The notes under the pieces are model-generated. The model did not search any database, had not been told where the DNA came from, and worked only from the letters and a program-made list of their open reading frames with translations. A DNA stretch of 64,000 bases from Roseiarcus sp963805295 (GTDB taxonomy: Bacteria; Pseudomonadota; Alphaproteobacteria; Rhizobiales; Beijerinckiaceae). The first letter of the stretch is position 1. Each line of letters begins with the position of its first letter. The DNA lies in assembly GCA_963805295.1 (NCBI GenBank), contig CAWDTW010000034.1:62001-126000 (forward strand), in the 5' to 3' direction. A program made the position numbers and the translations under genes. Below, piece after piece: positions 34,496 to 43,577 of this stretch.

Positions 34496-36043
34496 TCATT
34501 CGTTCGCGTAGAGGCGGAAGTCGCTGCGCTCGGCGTCCGGCTCGCCCGGGCCGGGATCGTCCGGCGCCATCGTCGCCGGATCAATAATGATCCCTGCTCT
34601 CGGCGGCGGAGCGGCTGGGGAAGGCGCAGCGCTGCGCGGCGGCTCGACAGCTTGGGTCGCCGGCGCGGGGGAGGGCGCGGCGGGAGGCGCGGAGATCTCC
34701 GGCGGCTGCGGCGTCGGCTCGGGCTCGATCGGCGCGGGCTCCGCCACCGCGGCGATGCGCTCGTCGGGCGTGCGCCAGACGAAGGCGTCGAGCGTCCCCG
34801 AGGGCGAGACGGGCGCCCAGCGGTCGCTGATGACGCCGTCGGTCACCCACGCCTTGTCGCGCGGCGCGCGCGCGGCGCGTGCGAGCCACTCGCGCACCGC
34901 GCCGCTATGGCCTTCCGCCTCCTCGAGGTCGGCCATTAGGAGGCAGGCGCGGCGGGTCGGCCGCCCGTGTGGCGAGTCGAAAGCGAGAAGGGGCGCAACG
35001 GCGGCCCGGGCGGCGGCGCGGTCGTGCGCCTCGAGCGCGGCGCGCCCGACGGTCAGCATCGACTCGAGGTCGTTCGGCGCGACCCGAGCAAGCGTGCGCG
35101 CGCGGGCGAGCCGGTCCTCGACGGAGTCGCCATGGCGCACGTGCAGGTACGCCGCGGCAAGATCCGGGTGCGGCGTCTGCGCATAGGCGTTCTCGAGAAT
35201 CTTGGTCGCGCGGCGGTAGTCGCCCGCCGCCGCCGCCAGCCGGCCGTAGATCGCGGCGGCTGGAATGAGCGTCGGCGCGAGACGGCAGGCCTCCTGCGCG
35301 AGCGCCAAGGCTTGCTTCGGGTCGCGCTCGATCTGCTCCCCGGCCATCGCGGTCTTGATGACGGCGCGCCAGCGTTGGGCAGTGGGCCGATCGATGAGGC
35401 GCGCGGAGACGTTGGAGTCGACGGTGGCGAGCGCGCCCGTCCAATCGCCGCGGCGTGCGCGGTCGTCGAGCACCGCTTGTCCGGCCCAGGCGGCCGGGGC
35501 GTGCGCATTGGCGCGCATGGCGTATTGCAGCGCGGCCTCGTGGTCGCCGCCGCGCCGCGCCTCGATATGCAGGCCGCGCAACCCGAGACCATGCGTCTCC
35601 TGGTGATCGAGCATAGCGTTGTAGGCGGCGATGGCGCCCGGTCGGTCGCCGGCGAGCTGCGCAGCCTGGGCGTGCAGGAGCTTGGTCATCGGTTCGTGTT
35701 CGAGGAGGCGGTTCGCCTCCGCGGCGTGCCTCATCGCCGCCCGCGAATCGCCCGCGCCGACCGCGATGAGGCCACGCGACACCGCCGTGAGCCCCTTCTC
35801 GCGCCGGCGCGCCCGGGCCGCTAGGGTCATGAGCGAGGGAATGCGGAAGACGAAGCGCAGCACGCCCCAGGCGATCGACCAGACGACCGCAACCGCGGCG
35901 ACGACGCCGAGCGCCAGCATCAGCGAAACTTTGTATTCGACGCCCTGAAAGGTTAGCGCCACGACGCCCGGATTGTCGGCGAGCCACGTCAGGCCCCAGG
36001 CCGCCAAGGCTACCGCAGCGAGGAGAATCAACAGGCGAAACAT
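34496..36043 (-). CDS. HemY-type TPR membrane protein
   Basis: A 515-residue inner-membrane protein: two hydrophobic helices (about 3-20 and 40-62) as in the HemY N-terminal domain, then TPR-like helical repeats to about residue 400, then a Pro/Ala-rich tail. HemY proteins are linked to haem synthesis in proteobacteria by gene position; the exact role is unsettled. The order hemD, mitofilin-like, hemY is the standard alphaproteobacterial cluster. The gene follows the mitofilin-like gene after 67 bases. Confidence 0.85.
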   Translation of the reverse strand: MFRLLILLAAVALAAWGLTWLADNPGVVALTFQGVEYKVSLMLALGVVAAVAVVWSIAWGVLRFVFRIPSLMTLAARARRREKGLTAVSRGLIAVGAGDSRAAMRHAAEANRLLEHEPMTKLLHAQAAQLAGDRPGAIAAYNAMLDHQETHGLGLRGLHIEARRGGDHEAALQYAMRANAHAPAAWAGQAVLDDRARRGDWTGALATVDSNVSARLIDRPTAQRWRAVIKTAMAGEQIERDPKQALALAQEACRLAPTLIPAAAIYGRLAAAAGDYRRATKILENAYAQTPHPDLAAAYLHVRHGDSVEDRLARARTLARVAPNDLESMLTVGRAALEAHDRAAARAAVAPLLAFDSPHGRPTRRACLLMADLEEAEGHSGAVREWLARAARAPRDKAWVTDGVISDRWAPVSPSGTLDAFVWRTPDERIAAVAEPAPIEPEPTPQPPEISAPPAAPSPAPATQAVEPPRSAAPSPAAPPPRAGIIIDPATMAPDDPGPGEPDAERSDFRLYANE

Positions 36044-36110
36044 AACGTCTCCGCTTTTCCGACGTCTCGCCCACGATCCCCGGACGGGCGAGGCGACCCC
36101 ATCGACCGTC

Positions 36111-37454
36111 TCAGGGCTTGGCGCTCTGAGCCAGCCGCGTCACCGCCGCCTCGCGGATCGACTGAAGCGCCGCGACCGCCGCCTGTCTCGATCCGGCCTC
36201 GGCCGCCCAAGAGGAGGCGGCTTGGCGCGAAGGTTCCGGCAGCTTGGCGAAGGCGGCGAGCGCGCCGCTCACGTCGCCGCGCCGGCTGTCAGCCTCGATC
36301 TGCGACGCCAGCGCCTGCGGATCGTCGCCGGCAGTTTCGTTCAGGTCGCGCACCTGAACGAGGCCGCGCAGACGGGCGAGAAAGCGGTCGAGGATGCCGC
36401 CCTCTTCTTTCGGTGCGGCCGCAGCCAGCACCTGGGACTGAACGGCTTCGAAGGATGCCGCGAGCGCGCGGCCGGTCGGGGCCCCATTGACCAGCGCTTT
36501 CAGCGCGGCGAGCTTCGCCGGCTCGACGCCGAGGCTCTCCAACGCTCCGAGCTCGGTCGGAAACGGCGCGCCCGCGGCAAGCTTGTCGCGCAGCGCCTCC
36601 GCGACGATGGCGACCGCGGCGGGGTTGTCGTTGGCGGCGGGCTTTTCGGGCGCGACGCGGGTTTCGCTCTTCGGCGGCGCGAGTTGAGCTTCTATCCTAT
36701 CGAGCCGGTCCGCGAGCGCGGATAGGTCGGAGCCGGCTGCGCCCGCCTGCGGCGTGCCGGACTCCAGCTTCGCCACGCGCGCCGAGAGGCCGGGAATTTC
36801 GCCCCGCGCGGCGTCCACGTCCGCGCGCAGGTCCCTGATCTCGCCCGTCAGATCTTGAGCGGCCTGCGTCGCCGCAGCGATCTTGGGCGCTTCGGCCGCA
36901 TATTCCCCCTCCAGCGCGCCGAGGCGCTTGTCGAGCACGGCGGCGCCGGAGGCGGCGTTACTGGCTTCGAGCGCGGCCACCCGCTTGTCGATCGTCGCGA
37001 GCGCCGTAGTTGAAATTGTACCCTCCAGAGCGCCGACCCGCTTGTCGAGGCCGAGGATCGCCGCGTTTTCGCGTTGAGCCTGGGCTCTGGCGGCCGCGGT
37101 GTCGCGCTCGTTCTGAGCTTCGAGCGCCGCAAGCCTGCTTGCGTCAGCCTCAGCGACATCCGCTTTCGGAGCGAAGAAATAGTAGCCGCCGCCGACGGCG
37201 AGAGCCGAAACGACGAGGCCGCCGAGCGCGCCCGAAAGAAACCCGCGCATGGCCTGCGGCCCCCTCCCGGGCGCGTGCGAGGGTTGCGACGCGCTGGGCC
37301 GCGAGCCGTCGGCGGTCGGCGGCGGCGCGGCTTCGTCTTTGCTCCCGGAGGCGACCTCGCCCTCGATGACGCCCGGATCGCGCCGTTTGTCCCGATTGAC
37401 CGGCGCGCCCGCCGCCGGCGCTGAGGCAACGTCCTGGCTTTCCTCGTCGACCAT
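36111..37454 (-). CDS. Mitofilin-like inner-membrane protein (COG4223 type)
   Basis: 447 residues: an acidic, Pro-rich cytoplasmic start, one membrane helix near 75-95 (F-L-S-G-A-L-G-G-L-V-V-S-A-L-A-V-G-G), a long coiled coil with repeated L-D-K-R-x-G-A-L-E-type units (100-270), and a C-terminal helical domain resembling the mitofilin signature. Alphaproteobacterial relatives of Mic60 shape inner membranes and lie in the hem cluster, as here. Codon use fits the core genome. Confidence 0.82.
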   Translation of the reverse strand: MVDEESQDVASAPAAGAPVNRDKRRDPGVIEGEVASGSKDEAAPPPTADGSRPSASQPSHAPGRGPQAMRGFLSGALGGLVVSALAVGGGYYFFAPKADVAEADASRLAALEAQNERDTAAARAQAQRENAAILGLDKRVGALEGTISTTALATIDKRVAALEASNAASGAAVLDKRLGALEGEYAAEAPKIAAATQAAQDLTGEIRDLRADVDAARGEIPGLSARVAKLESGTPQAGAAGSDLSALADRLDRIEAQLAPPKSETRVAPEKPAANDNPAAVAIVAEALRDKLAAGAPFPTELGALESLGVEPAKLAALKALVNGAPTGRALAASFEAVQSQVLAAAAPKEEGGILDRFLARLRGLVQVRDLNETAGDDPQALASQIEADSRRGDVSGALAAFAKLPEPSRQAASSWAAEAGSRQAAVAALQSIREAAVTRLAQSAKP

Positions 37455-37482
37455 TGCTCGTGCGCCCTCGATTTTTCGCGCC

Positions 37483-38229
37483 CTATATACGGGAGGCCCT
37501 TTCCGAAAGAAACATGGACGAGGCCTCTCTCAAAGCCGCAAACAGCGCCTCCTCCTCAGGCCGCTCTGCGACGAGAACCCGTTCCGCGCCGATCGCCCTC
37601 AAAGGCTCGGCGACGTCGTTCGACAGGCAGACGTGGCGCATGTTCGCAAAGTGCGCGGCGGCCCCCGCTCTCTCGGCCAGCCGCGCCGCGAGCGCGGCCG
37701 AGCGTCGGGAATAGTGCAGCGCTCCGGCGCAGGATGCGAGGGTGCGGACTTCGGCCGGCCGCCAGGCCGCCCGGGCTTCGGCCGCATAGGCCGCGACAAC
37801 CTCTAGCGCACAGAATTCATAGAGCGCCGCCTCGAGCGCGGGCTTGTGATCGCGTCCGGCGAGATACAGGACGTTCGCGCCCGGCTTGTTCTCGCGTTTC
37901 AGCGTCTCGATGAGACGCTCGGCGTCGGGCGCCGGCGGGGCGGCGATCCGCCAGCCGCGCGCTTCGGCCGCCCGCGCCGTCCGGACGCCGACGACATAGA
38001 GCGGCGAGGAGGCCTGAATTGGCGGCTCGCCCAGGAACGCCTTGGCGCTGGTCGCTACGACTGCGTCATAGCGCCTCCGCGCCGACGTGAAAGAGAGCGG
38101 CGCGATCTCGATCACCGGCAGGCAGGCGACGGCGAACCCGATTCGGCGCAGCCGCCCCGCGCTTCGCACCGCATCGTCGCGGGCGCGAAAAAGCGCGATT
38201 TTGGCCGCCGTGACCCCCCGGTTCTTCAT
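37483..38229 (-). CDS. hemD: Uroporphyrinogen-III synthase
   Basis: Closes hydroxymethylbilane to uroporphyrinogen III with inversion of ring D. About 248 residues with the two-lobed pattern of this poorly conserved family: V-V-A-T-S-A-K-A-F in the first lobe, L-Y-L-A-G-R-D-H-K-P in the linker, and L-H-Y-S-R-R-S-A (usually hYSxRTA) in the second. The context with mitofilin-like and HemY supports the call. ATG 38229 is the likely start; no clear ribosome site. hemC, usually upstream, has been displaced by the acyltransferase region. Confidence 0.8.
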   Translation of the reverse strand: MKNRGVTAAKIALFRARDDAVRSAGRLRRIGFAVACLPVIEIAPLSFTSARRRYDAVVATSAKAFLGEPPIQASSPLYVVGVRTARAAEARGWRIAAPPAPDAERLIETLKRENKPGANVLYLAGRDHKPALEAALYEFCALEVVAAYAAEARAAWRPAEVRTLASCAGALHYSRRSAALAARLAERAGAAAHFANMRHVCLSNDVAEPLRAIGAERVLVAERPEEEALFAALREASSMFLSERASRI

Positions 38230-38338
38230 GGCCGGCATTATGGGCGAGGCCGGCGGGCGGGCAAGGCGCCGCTTGCCGATCGGCGCGCGGGGCTTTACCT
38301 CGTCGGCCTTTCTTGCGTCATAAGCGTTAGGACCCTCG

Positions 38339-40399
38339 TTGGACAAAGCCCTCGACACTCCCGACCTCGCCGCGGCCCGCGCCTGGCGCGACCTCGACTT
38401 CCGAAAGGACATCAACGGCCTACGCGCGCTTGCCGTTCTCGGCGTGGTCGCCTTTCACGCCGATCGCGCGCTTGTTCCGGGCGGCTTTGCCGGGGTCGAT
38501 GTCTTCTTCGTCATTTCGGGTTTCCTCATTTCGCGCATCATTTTGTCCGAGTGCGCGGTAGGCCGCTTCTCGTTGGCGGCGTTCTACGCGAAGCGCGCCA
38601 AACGCATTCTGCCGGCCCTGCTTGTCGTCGTGAGCGTCGTCTGGATCGTCGGCTGGTTCCGCGCCGCGCCGACCCAACTCCGCGACATCGGCGGCGGCCT
38701 GCTGGGCAACTCGTACTTCACCGTCAACTTCTGGCTCATGCGGTTGGCCGGGGTCGGCGGCTACTTCGGCGGCAATTCGTCCGCCAAGCCGTTGCTCCAT
38801 CTCTGGTCGCTCAGCATCGAGGAGCAGTTCTATCTCGTTTGGTCCGTTCTGCTGCTAGCGGTCTTCAAGTTGAGCTGGCGGCTCGCGCCCTTCGTCATTC
38901 TCGGCGTCTTCGTCGCCTCGTTCGGCTATTGCGTCGTCTTAACCCCCATCAATCCGATCGGCGCCTTCTATCTGCCCTGGACGCGGGGGTGGGAGCTGGC
39001 GTTCGGCGCGCTCCTGGCCTACCGCGAGGTCTTTCTTCTGCGCGCATGGCCCTATCCCTCGCGCCGGTTCGCCGATGTCGGCGCGGGATTGGGCGTCGCG
39101 CTCATCATCGGCGGCTACCTGTTCCTGAGCGAGGCCGAGCCGTTTCCCGGGTGGCGCGCGACGATCCCGACCGTCGGCTGCGCGCTTGTCATCGCCCATC
39201 CGCGTTCGTTCACCGGCGACATCGCGCTCGGCAATCGGGTCGCGGCCTTCTTCGGCGTCATCTCCTATCCGCTCTATCTCTGGCACTGGCCGCTATTCGC
39301 CTTCGCCCATGTCTGGCCGCGCGTCATTCCGACGCGAGGGGTAATGTTCGCGCTGGCGGGCGTCGCCGTCGCGCTTGCGGCGCTCACCTATCGGCTTATC
39401 GAGACGCCGGTCACGAGGGTGTTTCGACGTTGCCCCTATACGGTCGGCGTCGCTCTCGTTACAGCGCTGGCGCTGACCGGAATCGTGGGGCGCATCACTT
39501 ACCACGCGAAGGGTTTTCCCCGCCGCTTTCCGCCGCTGGTCACGCGCGTTTTCGACTATGACGTCAACGGCGCGCAGGGGAAGCGCCTGATGCGATGCTT
39601 TTATCAGCGCGACGAGCGGGTCTATCCGCTCGCCGAAGAGCGCGTGCGGGCGGCGCGATTCTTCGAGGACAACCACTGCGGCGTCGCCGACGATCCGACG
39701 AAGCCGATCATCCTCGTCGTCGGCGACTCGCACGCCGCGCATTTGTTCGCCGGCCTCAGGGAGGCTTTCGCCAGCAGGGCCAACATACTGACCCTGTCGT
39801 CAGTGTTCTGTGTTCCCCTGGTGGAGCATGTCGAAATGGACGAAGGCGTCGCCGGCACGCCGCGCTGCCGCGCCATCAATGACTATGTGTTCGAACGGAT
39901 CCGCGTGATCAGGCCAGACGTGCTGCTGGTCGCCGGCTACTTCGCCCAGTACGACCACGAGGCAAACTGGCGCTATCCCGACTATCTCAGCGCGCTCGTC
40001 GACGGGGCGAGGGCACTGCACGAGGGTGGCGTGCGCTCGATCGTCATTGCGGGCGAGGTGCCGACTTGGGCGCCGGTTCTGCCGATCCTCGTCGGCCGCG
40101 ACCTGCTCGAGACCGGCAAGGCGCGGGAGTTTTCTCGTGTCGGCGTCCGGCCGGATTCGCTAGAAACGGACAAGGCGCTTGCAGCCAGGGACTGGGGCGA
40201 GGGCGTCGTTTACGTTTCGCAGGCGGAAAAGCTCTGCGGCGCCGACGGCTGCCGGCGTCTGGTCGGTCCAAATCTTCCCGAGGACATACTGGCCGTCGAC
40301 TACGGCCACTACAGCGTCAACGGGTCCGTTTTCGCAGTGAACACGATCCTTGCTCCGGTCATCGAGGCCGGGCTCGCCAAACCCCGGCGTCAGCCATAA
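38339..40399 (+). CDS. OafA/YrhL-type O-acyltransferase with SGNH domain
   Basis: 686 residues. Residues 25-370 are an acyltransferase-3 membrane domain of about ten helices, with F-R-K-D-I-N-G-L-R-A-L-A-V at the start and V-A-F-H-A-D holding the catalytic His. The C-terminal SGNH domain has G-D-S-H-A-A-H (about 461) and D-Y-G-H-Y-S (about 654). Such enzymes move acetyl or similar groups across the inner membrane onto LPS, capsule or exported sugars. The start is TTG 38339 with AGGA 7 bases upstream. It is divergent from hemD, which suggests insertion into the hem/tsaD cluster. Confidence 0.9.
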   Translation: MDKALDTPDLAAARAWRDLDFRKDINGLRALAVLGVVAFHADRALVPGGFAGVDVFFVISGFLISRIILSECAVGRFSLAAFYAKRAKRILPALLVVVSVVWIVGWFRAAPTQLRDIGGGLLGNSYFTVNFWLMRLAGVGGYFGGNSSAKPLLHLWSLSIEEQFYLVWSVLLLAVFKLSWRLAPFVILGVFVASFGYCVVLTPINPIGAFYLPWTRGWELAFGALLAYREVFLLRAWPYPSRRFADVGAGLGVALIIGGYLFLSEAEPFPGWRATIPTVGCALVIAHPRSFTGDIALGNRVAAFFGVISYPLYLWHWPLFAFAHVWPRVIPTRGVMFALAGVAVALAALTYRLIETPVTRVFRRCPYTVGVALVTALALTGIVGRITYHAKGFPRRFPPLVTRVFDYDVNGAQGKRLMRCFYQRDERVYPLAEERVRAARFFEDNHCGVADDPTKPIILVVGDSHAAHLFAGLREAFASRANILTLSSVFCVPLVEHVEMDEGVAGTPRCRAINDYVFERIRVIRPDVLLVAGYFAQYDHEANWRYPDYLSALVDGARALHEGGVRSIVIAGEVPTWAPVLPILVGRDLLETGKAREFSRVGVRPDSLETDKALAARDWGEGVVYVSQAEKLCGADGCRRLVGPNLPEDILAVDYGHYSVNGSVFAVNTILAPVIEAGLAKPRRQP

Positions 40400-40424
40400 A
40401 CGCTTCCCTGGCGATCGAAACAGG

Positions 40425-41021
40425 TCACGACACCGACTGACGCGCGAGGTCGGGTTCCAGGACAGGCTGGATGCGCGGCAGGCGGATCGCCGCCATCACG
40501 TCGGAATCGACCGGAAGGTCGTCGGCATAGTCCTGGAGACGCAAGAGCGACAATGCCCCGCCCGCGTCGGCGTCTCCAGGATGGCCGTCGAGCGCCAGGA
40601 ATTCGAGGTCGGGAACCTCCAGCGCCTCCTTTACCCACAGTGCGGATGCGATCTGGATGGCGTCGGTCAGAGGCATGAACCGGGGACTTTCGTTCGGCTG
40701 GCGCAACGCGGCGGGCCGCTGCCACTTGACGTCCCGCAATCTTGCCGCCCGAAGCATGATGTTCGGGTCGGGCGCGACGTAGACCGCGATCGAGCGGATG
40801 TAACGCGCGAAATCGGCGACGCTCGGAAACACGCCGCGGCCGAATATCGAGGGCCTCAGTTCGGCGAACAGAAGGCTGCTGACCCAAATGCGCCTCCGTC
40901 CGAGCGCCGCTTCGGTCAAGATCGTTTCGACGTTGCCTTCCGACGCGCCAGAGTCGCCGCTCGCATGCCGCAGCAGTACGCTCATGTGCAAGAAGTGCGC
41001 GTCGCTACGCGATGTGATCAA
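40425..41021 (-). CDS. PIN-domain-like protein
   Basis: 198 residues with PIN-type order: F-L-H-M-S-V-L-L-R-H-A-S near the start, I-W-V-S-S-L-L-F-A-E-L (conserved Glu), L-T-D-A-I-Q-I-A-S-A-L (third acidic site), and L-E-F-L-A-L-D (last Asp). The first catalytic Asp, usually in F-x-D-T-N/S-V, is replaced by His here, so nuclease activity is doubtful. It overlaps the upstream 276-residue gene by 17 bases. PIN proteins are often VapC toxins, but the partner is not a normal VapB. Confidence 0.6.
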   Translation of the reverse strand: MITSRSDAHFLHMSVLLRHASGDSGASEGNVETILTEAALGRRRIWVSSLLFAELRPSIFGRGVFPSVADFARYIRSIAVYVAPDPNIMLRAARLRDVKWQRPAALRQPNESPRFMPLTDAIQIASALWVKEALEVPDLEFLALDGHPGDADAGGALSLLRLQDYADDLPVDSDVMAAIRLPRIQPVLEPDLARQSVS

Positions 41022-41835
41022 ACTCGTCGTCCCAGTCCCTGTCTGAGGACGGCGCCAGCGAACCCCGGAGGTCCGCCGCGTCGGTTGCTCGAGGCGACTC
41101 TTCGATCCTCAGCACTTCCACTCGTTCCGGCAGTTGGCTATCGCCGGTGTAGATCGCCCGTCCCGAAATGCAAACCGTCTTGTTGCCGAAAAGGTTGAAA
41201 GCGTCCTCGCCTTGCGACTTGTCGAACACGCACTCGATCTGCGCATTCACTCCGAGAAGCGCGAGACGCCCCCTCCATACCGGCCCGCGATAGTCAATCG
41301 TCTCGAGGCGGCCCTCGAAGGACGTGATCGCGGCCCCCGCAAACCATGTGTCGGCTCGACGCGGCGGCGCGGCCTCTTCTCCGACGCGGTCCACCTGACT
41401 GCAGTAAAAACCGTCCATCGGCAGTACCGCGTCGTGGTACTGAACGAGGACGACATGGGACCGGTCGAGCGCCTTGACGATCCTATGAAAGGCTCTCATC
41501 AAGCGCTGATAGCGCAGGAGAATCTGGTAATCGCTCCGATAGACGCGGACGGAACACCGCTTGAAGAGCTCGATCGCCGAGAGTCGGCCGGGCCGGAACG
41601 CGCGTTGCTTTTCCATGAAGCCGAATTCGTAAGACCCTATGGCGAGATGCGAAAGAAAAAACTCGCTCGACGCCTGCTTCGGATGGATTTCACGATCGGC
41701 CGCGATCAGCGCGGCCAGGAAAGCGTCGAAAATCTTCTTAAAGGTCTGAGCAGGAATCGGCCCCGCCTCAAATCCTGGCGCAACGATCGGCCGGATCACC
41801 ACGCGGATTTCACTCGATCCGACCGGTTTGCTCAT
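41005..41835 (-). CDS. Hypothetical partner of the PIN-domain protein
   Basis: 276 residues, unrecognised. An N-terminal alpha/beta part (I-R-V-V-I-R-P-I-V-A-P, then helices including F-K-K-I-F-D-A-F-L-A-A-L) is followed by a strand-rich C-terminal half with W-R-G-R-L-A-L-L-G-V-N and I-E-C-V-F-D. The acidic C-terminus (D-R-D-W-D-D-E-F-D-H) overlaps the PIN frame. The overlap implies a functional pair. It is far longer than a usual antitoxin. Confidence 0.55.
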   Translation of the reverse strand: MSKPVGSSEIRVVIRPIVAPGFEAGPIPAQTFKKIFDAFLAALIAADREIHPKQASSEFFLSHLAIGSYEFGFMEKQRAFRPGRLSAIELFKRCSVRVYRSDYQILLRYQRLMRAFHRIVKALDRSHVVLVQYHDAVLPMDGFYCSQVDRVGEEAAPPRRADTWFAGAAITSFEGRLETIDYRGPVWRGRLALLGVNAQIECVFDKSQGEDAFNLFGNKTVCISGRAIYTGDSQLPERVEVLRIEESPRATDAADLRGSLAPSSDRDWDDEFDHIA

Positions 41836-42001
41836 CGCTTCGCCCTCCTATGCAATATAAATAACATGAGATCGATCTCCGCGACAGGCGGCTTATCGCC
41901 TCGCCGGCGGTGGATTTCCGTCGGTTTCCTCCCTGCGTTGTTCGCGCTAAGGGCGTTGCAGGCTCGCGCGAAGTGCGCAGGACCATGGAGATTTCAGAAG
42001 G

Positions 42002-43063
42002 ATGCGCGTTCTAGGCATCGAGACGACCTGCGACGAGACGGCGGCGGCGGTCGTCCGGCTCAGGCCCGACGGCACGGGCCAGATTCTTGCCGATGAGGTG
42101 ATGAGCCAGATCGCCGCGCACGCGGCCTTCGGCGGCGTGGTGCCGGAGATCGCTGCGCGCGCCCATGTAGAAATCGTCGATTCGCTGATCGCTCGCGCGC
42201 TCGCAAGGTCGGGGTTGTTGGCCAGCGACCTCGACGGGGTCGCCGCGGCCGCGGGACCGGGCCTGATCGGCGGAGTCCTGGTCGGCCTTATGGCGGGCAA
42301 AGGGATCGCGCTCGCGACCGGGAGGCCGCTCGTCGCGGTCAACCATCTCGAAGCTCACGCACTGACGGCGCGCCTGACCGCCAATGTCGCCTTTCCCTAT
42401 CTCATCCTGCTGGCCTCAGGCGGCCATACGCAGATTCTCGCGGTCAAGGGCGTCGGGGATTACGACCGGCTCGGGGCGACCATGGACGACGCCATCGGCG
42501 AGGCCTTCGACAAGACGGCCAAGCTTCTCGGCCTTCCTTATCCCGGCGGGCCGGCCGTCGAGGCGGCGGCCAAGGATGGCGATCCCGACCGTTTCGCACT
42601 GCCCCGTCCGCTGATCGGCCGGCCGAACGCGGACTTTTCGCTGTCGGGGCTCAAGACCGCGGTGCGGTTCGCCGCGGAATCCGCCGCACCTTTGCGGCTC
42701 CAGGACGTCGCCGATCTCTGCGCCTCGTTTCAGGCGGCGGTCGTCGACGTCGTCGAGGACCGCGTGCGGATGGGGGTGAAGCTCTTTCGCGAGCGCCTCG
42801 GCAGAGCGCCCCAGGCGGTCGTGATCGCCGGCGGCGTGGCGGCCAACGCGGCGCTGCGCGGCGCGCTCACGCTGTTTTGCGCCGAGGCCGGCCTGCCGAT
42901 GGTCGCTCCGCCGCAGAAGCTCTGCACCGACAACGGCGCGATGATCGCCTGGGCCGGGATCGAACGGCTCCGGCTCGGCCTAACCGACGGGCTCGACGTC
43001 GCCGCCCGACCGCGCTGGCCGCTCGATCCGAAATCCGAGCGCGCGCTAAACAACAAGGCGTGA
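42002..43063 (+). CDS. tsaD: tRNA threonylcarbamoyladenosine synthase subunit TsaD
   Basis: Transfers threonylcarbamoyl to A37 of ANN-reading tRNAs, with TsaB and TsaE. 353 residues, ASKHA fold: L-G-I-E-T-T-C-D-E-T at the start, N-H-L-E-A-H (residues 114-119; both His bind metal), A-S-G-G-H-T, and G-P-G-L-I-G-G. It starts at ATG 42002. It is divergent from the 276-residue gene and normally sits next to hemC/hemD in alphaproteobacteria. Confidence 0.96.
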   Translation: MRVLGIETTCDETAAAVVRLRPDGTGQILADEVMSQIAAHAAFGGVVPEIAARAHVEIVDSLIARALARSGLLASDLDGVAAAAGPGLIGGVLVGLMAGKGIALATGRPLVAVNHLEAHALTARLTANVAFPYLILLASGGHTQILAVKGVGDYDRLGATMDDAIGEAFDKTAKLLGLPYPGGPAVEAAAKDGDPDRFALPRPLIGRPNADFSLSGLKTAVRFAAESAAPLRLQDVADLCASFQAAVVDVVEDRVRMGVKLFRERLGRAPQAVVIAGGVAANAALRGALTLFCAEAGLPMVAPPQKLCTDNGAMIAWAGIERLRLGLTDGLDVAARPRWPLDPKSERALNNKA

Positions 43064-43070
43064 GCGCCGC

Positions 43071-43328
43071 CTAATATCCGTTGGACTGGTTCGCGGGATG
43101 CTGGGTCTGGGCCGAGGAGGTCGGCTTTTCCTTCTTCTTTTCGTTGGCCATGTGATGGCCGACGACGCAGCCGCCGATCGCGCCGAGGACGCCGTGGTGG
43201 CCGGCGTAATGCCCGGCGACGCCGCCGACCAGCGCCCCCTTCAGGCAGCCTTTCGCTTCGGCTGCGGACGGAGCGAGCATCGGAGCCAAGGCCAGTGTGA
43301 GCGCTGCAACGAAAATCACGGATTTCAT
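43071..43328 (-). CDS. Small exported protein with glycine-zipper-like core
   Basis: 85 residues: a signal peptide (M-K-S-V-I-F-V-A-A-L-T-L-A-L to A-E-A), then G-A-L-V-G-G-V-A-G-H-Y-A-G-H-H-G-V-L-G-A-I-G-G, a glycine-zipper-type helix pair seen in small envelope proteins, and a Lys/Ser tail. GGGAGG lies 6 bases before the ATG. Convergent with tsaD. Confidence 0.7.
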   Translation of the reverse strand: MKSVIFVAALTLALAPMLAPSAAEAKGCLKGALVGGVAGHYAGHHGVLGAIGGCVVGHHMANEKKKEKPTSSAQTQHPANQSNGY

Positions 43329-43577
43329 CTCGAGCCTCCCTTGTTGCGGCTGCCTCTTCAACCCGCCGGAGGGGGGAAGAGTTCCGTCTCGCCGTTCGCT
43401 CCGCCATTTGGCGGTCGCGCGCCTGCTGGACGCCCGCAATTTCGTCTCGCCGATTGCATTTCGGCCTCAAGACGCTTATAAAAAGGCATCCCCCTAGAGC
43501 TTTATTTTTTGAGGGTGCGCCTCCTCCGGGCCGAGACCGGAGCCGCGCGCCCGACCGATTGTAAGGAGCAAGCCACG

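Noticed and set aside
37846..39561. 571-codon + strand frame
   Set aside because: It lies across hemD (opposite strand) and the acyltransferase in another frame; Arg/Pro-rich composition typical of shadow frames in GC-rich DNA.
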